Notes: generated from the sequence alone by a model not told the origin. A stretch of 64,000 nt of DNA from Sporolactobacillus sp. CQH2019 (GCF_028765345.1 NZ_JARAJZ010000007.1:122408-186407), one strand, 5' to 3'. Shown: positions 35,493 through 46,045, counted from the stretch's first letter. Made by a program: numbers and translations.

Positions 35493-37172
35493 ATGCCTAA
35501 ATCGTTGAAAGTGAAAATCAATAATCTGAGAAGAGATGAATACAGAAAAAATGGATATTGGGGCGACGCGACACTGAATGATTACTGGCAAATGGCAGTT
35601 TCTGGATATCCAAACAAGGTATTCGTGAGGGATAATCTAGGCAGCTGTCAGAGGTTTAAGGAAGTTGATCATCTGGCGGGAAAACTCGCCTCTTATATGA
35701 AGAAAAGAGGTATCATACCCGGGGATGTTATTTCCGTGCAGCTGCCGGCATGGTCGGAGTTCTTTATTATAGGCATTGCCTGCTTTAAAATAGGCGCCGT
35801 TATTAATCCTATATTGCCTAATTACCGTGGACATGAACTGGTGCATATTCTCAATAAATGTAGGACTAAGATGATGTTTATTCCCTATTTCTTTCGAAAA
35901 TTCTATTATAGTAAGATGTTGAATGAGATTATTCCAGAAATACCGGAACTGAAAGACATTGTGATTGTCAATAAGGGAAATAATCTGCTAAAAGAATATG
36001 GGACAACCCTTGAAGAAATACTTTCCTGTTCCAATACGCTGAATGAATGTGCATCAGTCAGTGCCGATGATGTGGCCGCTGTGTTGTTTACCTCCGGATC
36101 GGAAGGGGAGCCAAAAGGTGTGATGCTGACACATAATAATATTATTTCCAGCGAGCGCGCTTATTCGGCTTCATTCAATATCACTTCATTCGATCGTCTA
36201 CTGATGCCTGCACCGATCGCGCATGCAACAGGTTTTCATCATGCTTTTGTTAACGGCTTGCTTACAGGTGCAACGTGTATTCTTCAGGATCATTTCGAAG
36301 CTGATACATGTCTCAAACTGATCGAAAGATATCAATGTACCTGCATCATTGGCGCTACTCCATTTGTTTACGATATTCTCCGTTCATTGGAGAAAAAGAG
36401 ATATGATATTTCATCATTGAGATTCTTTTTATGCGGCGGTTCGCCACTCCATTCTTATGTGATAAAAAAAGCGCTTGGTGCAGGGCTGAAAGTCATAAGC
36501 GTATACGGCTCGACTGAAAGTGTACCGCATACAGCGGTCGGTATCGATGCACCAATGGATAAATTTATCCATACAGACGGAAAGGCGATGCGGGGAGTTG
36601 AAATTAAAGCCGTTGATCCATTTCGCCACACCGTTCCAGTGGGTATCCAAGGCGAAGAGGCTTCACGGGGACCCAATGTTTTTGTTGGTTATTTAGATGA
36701 ACCGGAGCTAACGAATCATGCACTAGATGATGAGGGATGGTATTATAGCGGCGATCTCTGCGTGATGGATAAGGACGGTTATATAAAGATAACAGGGAGA
36801 AAAAAGGATATTATTATACGAGGCGGTGAAAATATCAGCAGCAGTGAAATCGAGGGTTTACTTCTCTGCCATCCGAATATCCATGAAGCCTGTGTCGTTC
36901 CTATGCCCGATCGGCGGTTGGGAGAGCGTGCCTGCGCCTATGTCGTTCTGAATGATCCGACCCAAAAGCTAAATCTGAAAGATATTCAGAATTTCTTTGA
37001 AAAACTAAAAGTTGCGAAGTATAAATATCCGGAACGCATTGAAATAATCGATCGGTTGCCCCGGTCAGCTACATGTAAAATAAAAAAAAATCAATTGTAT
37101 CGAGATATTCTTTCGAAATTGGAAAAAGAGGGTTTACTGGAAAGAAGGGACAGAGGTACTGACAATCGGTAA
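35493..37172 (+). CDS. Acyl-CoA synthetase, FadK-like
   Basis: 559 aa, AGGAGG site. An ANL-superfamily ligase: it adenylates a carboxylate and forms the CoA ester. The P-loop is TSGSEGEPKG (about 200), then YGSTESVPH, YYSGDL and KITGRKKDIIIRGGENIS. The N-terminus (RRDEYRKNGYWGDATL) and many segments such as CTCIIGATPFVYD closely follow E. coli FadK, a short/medium-chain ligase encoded at the end of the ydi locus. The usual C-terminal catalytic lysine region reads SATCKIKKNQ instead of SGKI. By context I infer an alicyclic acid such as shikimate as substrate. Confidence 0.92.
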   Translation: MPKSLKVKINNLRRDEYRKNGYWGDATLNDYWQMAVSGYPNKVFVRDNLGSCQRFKEVDHLAGKLASYMKKRGIIPGDVISVQLPAWSEFFIIGIACFKIGAVINPILPNYRGHELVHILNKCRTKMMFIPYFFRKFYYSKMLNEIIPEIPELKDIVIVNKGNNLLKEYGTTLEEILSCSNTLNECASVSADDVAAVLFTSGSEGEPKGVMLTHNNIISSERAYSASFNITSFDRLLMPAPIAHATGFHHAFVNGLLTGATCILQDHFEADTCLKLIERYQCTCIIGATPFVYDILRSLEKKRYDISSLRFFLCGGSPLHSYVIKKALGAGLKVISVYGSTESVPHTAVGIDAPMDKFIHTDGKAMRGVEIKAVDPFRHTVPVGIQGEEASRGPNVFVGYLDEPELTNHALDDEGWYYSGDLCVMDKDGYIKITGRKKDIIIRGGENISSSEIEGLLLCHPNIHEACVVPMPDRRLGERACAYVVLNDPTQKLNLKDIQNFFEKLKVAKYKYPERIEIIDRLPRSATCKIKKNQLYRDILSKLEKEGLLERRDRGTDNR

Positions 37173-37235
37173 GAAGTGGGGATCGGCTGACTGAAACGTT
37201 AATGAATGGTGGAAAAGAGTCGGATCGCTATAAGA

Positions 37236-37283
37236 TTATCTGAAATTTACATTCCTTCTTCTTTCAATTTCAGATATTTTTTA
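37236..37283 (+). terminator. Intrinsic terminator after the acyl-CoA ligase
   Basis: ATCTGAAATT (37238-37247) pairs with AATTTCAGAT (37266-37275), followed by ATTTTTTAA. It ends the rightward gene run. Confidence 0.8.
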
Positions 37284-37472
37284 ATGTAAATTCATGCGTA
37301 CTTTTTCCAGGATATTTCTTCCTGGTTTTATTTATAAATTACTGAACATAGAGTTTGAATTGATTTCACAGTATGTTTTAAGTATAAGTGGGAAGATAGG
37401 AGTCTGTTTTGCGTCCTCTTGTAAGCCACAAGCATTGTAAAAACCAAGCATCGAAAACTGCGGACAAAGAAA

Positions 37473-37512
37473 CGCCGCGACAATTACTTTCGCCTGCGTA
37501 ATTGTTGCGGTG
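37473..37512 (-). terminator. Terminator of the CoA-transferase gene
   Basis: CGCCGCGACAATTAC and GTAATTGTTGCGGTG form a near-perfect 15-bp stem. T-rich sequence flanks it on both strands. It lies 40 bp past the stop of the minus-strand gene at 37553. Confidence 0.7.
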
Positions 37513-37552
37513 CTCTTTTATTCTTCTTTATTAATAAGCACTTATGGTGGCA

Positions 37553-38863
37553 TTATATGGCCTTGTAGGGTTGTTTAAATCTTGCTTCAAAAGCCTCGGC
37601 CAGTTCGCTGCGGAATTTCGGATGGGCAATCTTTATTAAACTTTCAGCCCTTTGCCGGATTGATTTGCCCTTAAGCTCCGCAATGCCGTATTCGGTCACG
37701 ACATAATTGACATCGTGACGGGAAGTCGTCACGGCCGCACCTGGATCGAGGGACGGAACAATACGGGATACTGTACCTTTTTTGGCAGTAGAAGGACAAA
37801 CAATGATCGCTTTTCCGCCCGGCGACATTGTAGCACCCCGGACAAAATCAAGCTGGCCCCCAATGCCGCTGATCTGGGTAGGCCCGATGGTCTCGGCATT
37901 GACCTGGCCCATAAAGTCAACCTGGACGCAGGCATTAACAGAAATCAATTTAGGCACTTTCGCCAGATTAACCGGATTGTTGACGAACTCAACCGGATAC
38001 ATGAATACATCGTTATTTTTATCGACGAAATCGTAGAGCTTTTTTGAGCCTAAAATAACAGAAGAGATAACCTTTCCTGGATGGACGGGATTGTATTTAT
38101 TGGTCACGGCACCGGATTCAATCAATTCAAGCGTATGATCGGAAAACATTTCGGTATAGATCCCCAAGTCTTTCCGATCTTTTAAAAATTCGATTGCTGC
38201 TTCAGGAACGGCGCCGTATCCGAACTGAAGATTGCAGCCGTTGTCAATTAATGATGCAACATTACGTCCAATTGCTTTCCCGACTTCATCGGCGATAGCA
38301 GCCGGTTCTTCTGGAAGCGGTCGGCTTGTTTCAACAAAATAATCGATATCCTTTATATGCATTGTCGAATCGCCCAGGGTAAACGGCATTTGATCATTGA
38401 CTTCGGCGACAACGATCCGTGCCTTTCTGGCAGCAGCCAATTGATAGTCGACGTTAATTCCAAAACTGACGAGGCCGTGTTGATCGGGACAGGAAACCTG
38501 GACAAAAGCAACATCCAGGGGATACTGATGATCAAATAGTTCCGGGAGCTCATAATAAAAAATGGGCGTGAAATCTGCTTTTCCTTCAACGACAGCTTTT
38601 CGTGTCGTTCCGCCTACAAAAATCAGATTATACTTTATGTGTCCCTCCGATTCGGGTGTAATAAAAAAAGAATTTTTAATAGGCCTGTTTTGAAAAATCT
38701 CAACATCTTTCAAACGCTTATAATCGGCCGCTAAAGCATCTGTCAGTGAAAAGGGTTCAGCAACGGACTGTGCGACAAAAATATGATCCCCGGATTTGAC
38801 CGCTTGACTGACGGCTTCTTTCGCAGTCATTGTCCGCTTGTGATAAATCTCTTCCCAATCCAT
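37553..38863 (-). CDS. Acetyl-CoA hydrolase/transferase family CoA transferase
   Basis: 436 aa, AAGGAGAG before ATG 38863. It resembles 4-hydroxybutyrate/butyryl CoA:acetate transferases (AbfT/Cat2 type). The catalytic glutamate lies in YTEMFSD (Glu238 by count), with GFGAVP-like FGYGAVPEAA and GIGGQLDFVRGA nearby. Such enzymes swap CoA between acetate and a longer acid. It is oriented against the cluster but next to it, and takes the place that ydiF, a different CoA transferase family, has in E. coli. It could recycle CoA from the pathway product. Confidence 0.9.
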   Translation of the reverse strand: MDWEEIYHKRTMTAKEAVSQAVKSGDHIFVAQSVAEPFSLTDALAADYKRLKDVEIFQNRPIKNSFFITPESEGHIKYNLIFVGGTTRKAVVEGKADFTPIFYYELPELFDHQYPLDVAFVQVSCPDQHGLVSFGINVDYQLAAARKARIVVAEVNDQMPFTLGDSTMHIKDIDYFVETSRPLPEEPAAIADEVGKAIGRNVASLIDNGCNLQFGYGAVPEAAIEFLKDRKDLGIYTEMFSDHTLELIESGAVTNKYNPVHPGKVISSVILGSKKLYDFVDKNNDVFMYPVEFVNNPVNLAKVPKLISVNACVQVDFMGQVNAETIGPTQISGIGGQLDFVRGATMSPGGKAIIVCPSTAKKGTVSRIVPSLDPGAAVTTSRHDVNYVVTEYGIAELKGKSIRQRAESLIKIAHPKFRSELAEAFEARFKQPYKAI

Positions 38864-38993
38864 TTTTCCACTCTCCTTCGCGATCTATCAATCTTCATTT
38901 AGATTTGTTTAATTGAAATGATCGACCATTTCTCTAACACTCTTTATCGTAAACCCGCCAATCAGCGCAGTCTAATTGGATTTTTTTTGTGTA

Positions 38994-39012
38994 CAATAGA
39001 ATTTATCTATTG
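38994..39012. promoter_or_regulatory. Palindrome upstream of the CoA transferase
   Basis: CAATAGA and TCTATTG form a perfect 7-bp inverted repeat 5 bp apart, about 130 bp upstream of the start. It may be an operator. No regulator is assigned. Confidence 0.35.
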
Positions 39013-39123
39013 CTTAGCTCTGAGAGAAACGGATGTCATGGAAAACAGACGCTAATAAGAATTGACTAATTAAAGCGGGGTGATTGACCAGGTCGGATAA
39101 AATATATCGGGAAGGTAAACAAC

Positions 39124-39160
39124 AAGCCGATCCCTCTCGAACGAGGAGAGGGGACCGGCC
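39124..39160 (-). terminator. Terminator of the sulfolipid-type operon
   Basis: On the minus strand, GCCGGTCCCCTCTC pairs with GAGAGGGATCGGC and is followed by TTGTTT. It lies directly after the gtrA-like stop. Confidence 0.6.
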
Positions 39161-39162
39161 TG

Positions 39163-39585
39163 TCATAATGATTTTGATTTTCTTTTATGAAAAACGTAAT
39201 ACTTCATCAGGTAGAAACTTGTTAAGGAAGACAACACCATTGACATCAGCTTTGAGATGTTCTGTGCGAGCCACGCACTTTCGAAGAGCCTCTCGGCAAC
39301 GAATACACTGCCGATGAAGACGGCGTTGCTCACGAGAAAACAGATCACCACCTGGACAATGTAATGAAATCTTTGTATTGCCGTCCGGTCGGAATGTTTT
39401 TTAAAGGTGATTCGTGAATTCAGAATGTAACTGTTAATCATCGTCAGAGTATAGGCGGCTGAATTATATAAAAGCAGCAGAAGATGCAGCTTAGTCGGGA
39501 AACAAATAAGCAACAGATTCATCGAGCCAAGATCGACGACGGCATTGGTCATTCCGATGATCACAAACTGCGTAAACTGAAACAA
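39163..39585 (-). CDS. GtrA-family small membrane protein
   Basis: 140 aa from TTG 39585, chosen because GAGAGGAGG lies 8 nt upstream; a longer frame starts at 39630. Four helices are predicted. The first segment FVIIGMTNAVVDLG and the second YTLTMINSYILNSRITFK are typical of GtrA proteins, which are thought to flip polyprenyl-phosphate sugars or assist glycosyl transfer in the membrane. It is third in an operon behind sqdB and a GT4, perhaps helping export or use of the sugar product. Confidence 0.85.
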   Translation of the reverse strand: MFQFTQFVIIGMTNAVVDLGSMNLLLICFPTKLHLLLLLYNSAAYTLTMINSYILNSRITFKKHSDRTAIQRFHYIVQVVICFLVSNAVFIGSVFVAERLFESAWLAQNISKLMSMVLSSLTSFYLMKYYVFHKRKSKSL

Positions 39586-39672
39586 GGGAAGGGCCTCCTC
39601 TCCTGGCACGCTGGTTCGGACCCGAGACAATTCAAATTGGAAAAGTACCGTTCATGCGACAAACATTTTAAA

Positions 39673-40818
39673 TCATATGATTTTTCTTTTATTCGTGTGC
39701 AGAGGCACACGATCCACTACTTGTTTATAAAATTCGAGCAGCTGTTCGGACGCTTTATTCCAGCCCAGGTGAATGCTTTCCTGCCTGGCCGTTATTTTCA
39801 TCGTCTCGAGATATTCGGCGTCGTTAACAATCGACAACACTTTTTGAAGGAAATCGCCGGGGCGTTTCGGATCATAAAGCACGCCGCTTTTTCCGTTTTC
39901 AATCTGCTCGCGCGAAGGGCCGCTGTCCGCGGCAACCACCGGAAGGCCGGAAGCCATGGCTTCCAGGATAACCAGACCGAGCGTTTCCGTTGTCGACGGA
40001 AACACAAACAGATCGGATGAAGCATAGGCTTCGGCCAGCGTCTGATCGTGCAAAAAGCCGGTGAAGGTGACATTGGAATGGCTGAAATAAGCTTCCAGCT
40101 CTTTCCGATACGGTCCGTCCCCTACGAGTGCCAGCCATAAGCCGGGAGAAGCCTCCAAAATTTCTCTGACTTTTTCGATTTCCTTTTCGGCCGCCAGCCT
40201 TCCCACATAAAGAAGCAGCGTTTTATCCGGATGTCCGTCCGTCAGTCGGCTGCGCATGGCCGCACTTTTCATTTCCGGGCGGAACCTCTGTAGATCCACT
40301 CCCCGTTTCCAAAGGCGGACATTCCGGAATTTCCGTTCTTCCAGCTCTTCTCTCACAGTCTGAGATGTACACAGATTGATTTCCGCCTGATTGTGCATGG
40401 CACGGAAATATCGCCAGATTAAAGGCTTAAAAAGAGACAGGTGATAATAATCCATGTACCGGGCCACATTCGTGTGATAGGAGGCAATTAAGGAAAGCCC
40501 GAGCCGCTTCGCAAAAAAAATGCCGGCCAGGCCGAGAAGAGCCGGATTCACGACATGAACGATATCGGGCTGAAAAGATTCCAGGTATTTTTTGACGAGC
40601 GGATGCGGCAGGGCAAATTTTTTTGTTCGGTAAAAGAACAGCCGGTGAGCGGGAATTCCCTTGACCGGTATCCCATTATACTCGGACACGCCCAGATCGG
40701 GAGCGATAATCAGAATCTGATGTCCCTGAGCCTTAAGCCATCTGACGCTTTCGCACAGCCGGGTCACAATTCCGTCCGTGGAGGGGAGAAAAGTTTCCGT
40801 AACGATCGCTATTTTCAT
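39673..40818 (-). CDS. GT4 glycosyltransferase, SqdX/SqdD-like candidate
   Basis: 381 aa from ATG 40818 (GGGAGG upstream), 20 bp after sqdB ends. It has the GT-B fold: an N-terminal acceptor domain with VTETFLPSTDGIV and YHTN, and a C-terminal nucleotide-sugar domain with VGRLAAEKE, VGDGPYR and the EX7E region PSTTETLGLVILEA. By position after the UDP-sulfoquinovose synthase it probably transfers sulfoquinovose to diacylglycerol, as SqdX does. Sequence alone cannot separate this from mannosyl- or glucosyl-diacylglycerol synthases of the same family. Confidence 0.85.
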   Translation of the reverse strand: MKIAIVTETFLPSTDGIVTRLCESVRWLKAQGHQILIIAPDLGVSEYNGIPVKGIPAHRLFFYRTKKFALPHPLVKKYLESFQPDIVHVVNPALLGLAGIFFAKRLGLSLIASYHTNVARYMDYYHLSLFKPLIWRYFRAMHNQAEINLCTSQTVREELEERKFRNVRLWKRGVDLQRFRPEMKSAAMRSRLTDGHPDKTLLLYVGRLAAEKEIEKVREILEASPGLWLALVGDGPYRKELEAYFSHSNVTFTGFLHDQTLAEAYASSDLFVFPSTTETLGLVILEAMASGLPVVAADSGPSREQIENGKSGVLYDPKRPGDFLQKVLSIVNDAEYLETMKITARQESIHLGWNKASEQLLEFYKQVVDRVPLHTNKRKII

Positions 40819-40838
40819 CCTGGAATCCTCCCGCCGGT

Positions 40839-42647
<1,809 letters not shown>

Positions 42648-42990
42648 ACTCAGCCGGTTCAATTTAAAATTCGGTGCGGCTGCAGTCTGATCCGGTGCGG
42701 CATTTTGGCAATTAGGAGCAACTTTTCGACGTTTCGGAGCGCCTTTAACCCGATTCGGAGCGACGTGCGGCTGCAATCTGATCCGGTGCAGTTTGCCCTT
42801 GGAATGCGGCTTTCTAAATTCGATCGGGAGGCTGCGCAGGTTCCGTTAACTGCGTAGCCGTTCATTTCTTTGGTATAGAGAAGCAGTAAAGGATTTTTTT
42901 GATCAAATCTGTGCGTCAATCATGGAACAGCTGTCTGAATCAACGGCTCTTTTTTGAATGAGCACTGATCTTAACGAAGGACTGTTGATT
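42648..42990 (+). repeat. Dispersed intergenic repeat, copy B (longest)
   Basis: It shares with copy A the blocks ACCCGATTCGGAGCGA (A: ACCTGATTCGGAGCGA), TCTAAATTCGATCGG, CTGCGTAG and AGCAGTAAAG, plus a later GATTCRTxC end, across about 200-300 bp. It is in the same orientation as A and C. It lies between the divergent sqdB and mhq operons. Confidence 0.65.
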
Positions 42991-43036
42991 CATTCTTGAA
43001 TATAACCTGATTCACTACCGACGCCAGTTCACAGGA

Positions 43037-43065
43037 TTGACAAAAAATAGCTATTGAGATACCAT
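43037..43065 (+). promoter_or_regulatory. Sigma-A promoter of the mhq fusion gene
   Basis: TTGACA (43037-43042), a 17-bp spacer, then TACCAT (43060-43065). The MhqR-type operator starts one base after the -10. Confidence 0.75.
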
Positions 43066-43083
43066 TATCTCGAAATAGAGATA
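43066..43083. promoter_or_regulatory. MhqR-type operator 1
   Basis: TATCTCGAAATAGAGATA is a palindrome nearly identical to the site at 45048. It sits just downstream of the -10, where a bound MarR repressor would block transcription. The form is that of the known Bacillus MhqR box (ATCTCGA palindrome). Confidence 0.85.
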
Positions 43084-43123
43084 TATGAATTAGGAATAAC
43101 AATATCATCGGGAGGTGAACCAT

Positions 43124-44974
43124 GTGACTTATCGATACATTTATAATGAAGGAAAAACGGCGCTGTCGCCTGTTCTTGTCTTATTGCACGGGACAGGCGG
43201 AGATGAATATTCGCTGCTGCCCCTGGCTGAGACGGTTGCTCCGGAAGCCGCAGTGCTCAGTCTCCGCGGCAATCGGACCGAAAACGGGATGAACCGGTTT
43301 TTTAACCGCTATCCGGACGGGCAGATTGATGTGGCGGATTTAACAGAAGAAACGGATCGGCTTTATCGGTTTCTGACCGATTTTGCCGCGGAGCATCAAT
43401 TTGACAAGAGGCCGGTTGTCGCGGTCGGTTACTCAAACGGGGCGAACATGATCGTCAGCCATTTTCATCATATAAATCCGATCTTTGATGGGGCGATCCT
43501 GTTTCGCGGGACAGATTATCGCCCTCTGGACAGTTTTCACGATTTAAAGGGGCGATCGATTTTTGCGGCGGCCGGAAGCAGTGATCCGCTCGTTCCGCCT
43601 GAGTCTGCCAGGCGGATGATTGCCGGTTTTGAAAAGGCTGAAGCTGCGGTACAGGCATATTGGTCCCATTCAGGCCATCAGCTGACAGACAGTGAAGTGC
43701 AGGCATCGGCGAAGTGGTTTCAATCTTTTATCGGAGGAAGTCCGGCGATGAAAAAGCTCCTTAAAGAGATCAACGATTTGGCCGGAGCCGCCAAAGAAAG
43801 GACACTGACAGCCCGGGAATTGGAAAAAAGGGATGAGCTGAGGCAGCAATACCTGAGCATCTTCCGAGGGGCTTTCCGACAAAATCTGCTCAATGTCACC
43901 GTCATTGATGAAAAGGGAAACAATGTCACTCCGCATAAAGCGAAGATCGTTCAGGACAGTTTAAAAAAAGAGCGGGACAGGAAAGCGAAGCATGCACTAT
44001 TGAATAGACTGAAGGAGGGAAACCCTATGAATCAGCTGCTTGGATTGCATCACATCTCTTTGGTGACGAGCAGCGCCAAAAGAAACGTTGCCTTTTACAC
44101 GAAGGTGCTCGGTATGAGATTAGTTAAAAAAACGGTCAATCAGGACGACATTTCTGTCTACCACCTGTTTTATGCGGATCAGAAGGGAAGTCCCGGAACA
44201 GACCTGACCTTCTTCGAGTTTCCGGGCACGCAGCCGACGAGGAAGGGGACAAATTCAATATCCCGGGTTTCTCTGCGTGTTCCCGCCGACCGCTCGCTCG
44301 CTTTTTGGGCCCGGCGATTTGATGCGCTGCATGTTGCCCACCGGGAGATCACGATGCTGTTCGGTCACAAAGCCCTGGAGTTTGAAGACTTTGACGGTAC
44401 CCCGCTGCGATTGATTTCGGACGAAAAGAATGCGGGTATCCCCGGCGGCATTCCCTGGACAAACGGACCGGTACCGGTTGAACATGCGATTTATGGATTG
44501 GGTACGGTAACCCTTACCGTGTCGCGGCTTGAGTTAATCCGCACCTTTCTGCAGGATGTGCTCCATTTCCGGGAAGCAGCCCGTGAAGGTGAAGATACTT
44601 TGTTTGAAGTGGGAGAAGGCGGGCACGGAGCCCAGCTGATAGTCCGGGAAGACACGGCTCATGCACCGGAAATGCCGGGATACGGCAGTGTCCATCATCT
44701 TGCCTGGCGTGTCGCCGACCGGGACGCTCTGGATGAGTGGATCGGTACGATCGGAAAAACGGGCCTGCCGAATTCGGGCTTTGTCGACAGGTTTTACTTC
44801 CAGTCTCTGTATGTCCGAGAATTCAACGGTATCCTGTTTGAATTTGCGACGGACGGGCCGGGTTTTGCGACAGATGAAAAGGAATCGGAACTCGGACAGA
44901 CCCTTTCTCTTCCGCCGTTTCTGGAAGATCGCCGCGCATTCATTGAAGAACGGCTGGAACCTCTGGATATTTGA
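43124..44974 (+). CDS. Three-part fusion: MhqD-like hydrolase, DUF896, MhqA-like VOC dioxygenase
   Basis: 616 aa from GTG 43124 (GGAGG, 8 nt). Residues 1-208 are an alpha/beta hydrolase of MhqD type (LHGTGGDE oxyanion loop, GYSNGAN serine, SDPLVP aspartate, SGHQ histidine). Residues 209-301 match YnzC-type DUF896 (LRQQYLSIFRGAFRQNL, then EKGNNVTP). Residues 302-616 are a two-domain VOC ring-cleavage dioxygenase (HHISLV, VHHLAW, FEFA). Both internal junctions keep a ribosome site and ATG (43748, 44027), so three genes have merged by loss of stop codons, or all three are also started internally. Expected role: quinone and catechol detoxification under MhqR. Confidence 0.88.
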   Translation: MTYRYIYNEGKTALSPVLVLLHGTGGDEYSLLPLAETVAPEAAVLSLRGNRTENGMNRFFNRYPDGQIDVADLTEETDRLYRFLTDFAAEHQFDKRPVVAVGYSNGANMIVSHFHHINPIFDGAILFRGTDYRPLDSFHDLKGRSIFAAAGSSDPLVPPESARRMIAGFEKAEAAVQAYWSHSGHQLTDSEVQASAKWFQSFIGGSPAMKKLLKEINDLAGAAKERTLTARELEKRDELRQQYLSIFRGAFRQNLLNVTVIDEKGNNVTPHKAKIVQDSLKKERDRKAKHALLNRLKEGNPMNQLLGLHHISLVTSSAKRNVAFYTKVLGMRLVKKTVNQDDISVYHLFYADQKGSPGTDLTFFEFPGTQPTRKGTNSISRVSLRVPADRSLAFWARRFDALHVAHREITMLFGHKALEFEDFDGTPLRLISDEKNAGIPGGIPWTNGPVPVEHAIYGLGTVTLTVSRLELIRTFLQDVLHFREAAREGEDTLFEVGEGGHGAQLIVREDTAHAPEMPGYGSVHHLAWRVADRDALDEWIGTIGKTGLPNSGFVDRFYFQSLYVREFNGILFEFATDGPGFATDEKESELGQTLSLPPFLEDRRAFIEERLEPLDI

Positions 44975-45018
44975 CATACGGACGAACACAGCCACTCAAC
45001 CCCGCGATGACCGATCAC

Positions 45019-45047
45019 TTGATTCTGTACCGGTTTCATTATATAAT
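45019..45047 (+). promoter_or_regulatory. Sigma-A promoter of the MarR gene
   Basis: TTGATT (45019-45024), a 17-bp spacer and a perfect TATAAT (45042-45047). Confidence 0.8.
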
Positions 45048-45065
45048 TATCTCGAATTAGAGATA
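45048..45065. promoter_or_regulatory. MhqR-type operator 2
   Basis: TATCTCGAATTAGAGATA follows the -10 directly and differs from operator 1 by one base. It implies autoregulation by the MarR protein at 45085. Confidence 0.85.
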
Positions 45066-45084
45066 AAAGTGAGGACGACGGACA

Positions 45085-45573
45085 ATGGATGAAGAGCCGA
45101 ATAAAGGGATTCCAGATAAAAAGGATACCGCATTAAAATTATGGGTCGTTTTGACTCGGGCAACACAGTCGGTCAGGAAACGGATCGAAGAGGATATTAA
45201 ACGGCACGGACTGAATCTGACGGAGTTCAGCGTACTCGAACTGCTCTTTCACAAAGGGGATCAGCCGATCCAGAAGATCGGCGGAAAAATTCTGATCGCC
45301 AGCAGCAGCACGACGTATGTCATCGATCAGCTGGAAAAGAAAAAATTGTTAAAAAGAGTACCCTGTCCGCAGGACCGCCGGATCACTTATGCGGCGCTTA
45401 CAGGGAAAGGCCGGAAACTAATGGAACAAATTTTTCCCGAACATGAACAGGCAGTCGTTCAAATTACGGGAGGCCTGAACGACGAAGAGAAAGTCGCCAT
45501 GATCGGCCAGCTGAAAAAGCTGGGATTATCTGCAGCCTCGCCGTCCGGCCGCGATGAAGCACTGTTCAAATAA
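45085..45573 (+). CDS. mhqR: MarR-family repressor, MhqR-like
   Basis: 162 aa. A winged-helix MarR dimer with LNLTEFSVLELL, IASSSTTYVIDQLEKKKLLKR (recognition helix) and DRRITYAALT (wing). In Bacillus MhqR senses quinones and derepresses hydrolase/dioxygenase genes. Here the target is the fusion gene just upstream, and matching palindromes precede both genes. There is no cysteine near the N-terminus. The gene has its own promoter and terminator. Confidence 0.9.
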   Translation: MDEEPNKGIPDKKDTALKLWVVLTRATQSVRKRIEEDIKRHGLNLTEFSVLELLFHKGDQPIQKIGGKILIASSSTTYVIDQLEKKKLLKRVPCPQDRRITYAALTGKGRKLMEQIFPEHEQAVVQITGGLNDEEKVAMIGQLKKLGLSAASPSGRDEALFK

Positions 45574-45621
45574 TTACTCGGAATATTGGGGCTGTTAATA
45601 AGGGCAGCCAATGATGCAACG

Positions 45622-45672
45622 AACGCCTTTCCGTTTTCTGTTTTAAAATAGAAACAGCGGAAGGGCGTTTTT
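45622..45672 (+). terminator. Intrinsic terminator after mhqR
   Basis: ACGCCTTTCCG ... CGGAAGGGCGT, with an inner CTGTTT/AAACAG, followed by TTTTTCTTTT. Confidence 0.8.
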
Positions 45673-45902
45673 CTTTTGCGGATAAAATGTCGAATCGGAG
45701 ATCGGCGGAAAAATAGGCTGTTTGTGTACCTATGGAATTATTAGGAAAAAATAAATATTGATCAATGTTTAAAATGAAATCTATCTTTCTTCACTTGCAA
45801 AAATGGATTTAACATAAAGAATTCTTTTCACACCACGTTTTCCTTATTATTCCTGCCTTGTTTTCTGAAATATCAAAACCAATAAATTTATAATAAATTA
45901 AC

Positions 45903-45919
45903 TGTTAAAGAGTTGTAAT
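45903..45919 (+). promoter_or_regulatory. WalR (YycF)-type box
   Basis: TGTTAA, five bases, TGTAAT exactly fits TGTWAH-N5-TGTWAH. It lies about 125 bp upstream of a peptidoglycan hydrolase gene, the classic WalR target class. Confidence 0.65.
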
Positions 45920-46045
45920 CGGTATTAACAGATAAATGTGTTACTATTAATCCGTCGATGAAATTCGAACTGAATGACTACATAGCGGTTCAGGTGTTGC
46001 AGTATAACGCGAAATTTGGAACATAAAATTCGGAGGGGTTTTTGT

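Noticed and set aside
39798-40138. Frames overlapping the GT4 gene on the same strand
   Set aside because: The GT4 frame carries all family motifs; these are shadows.
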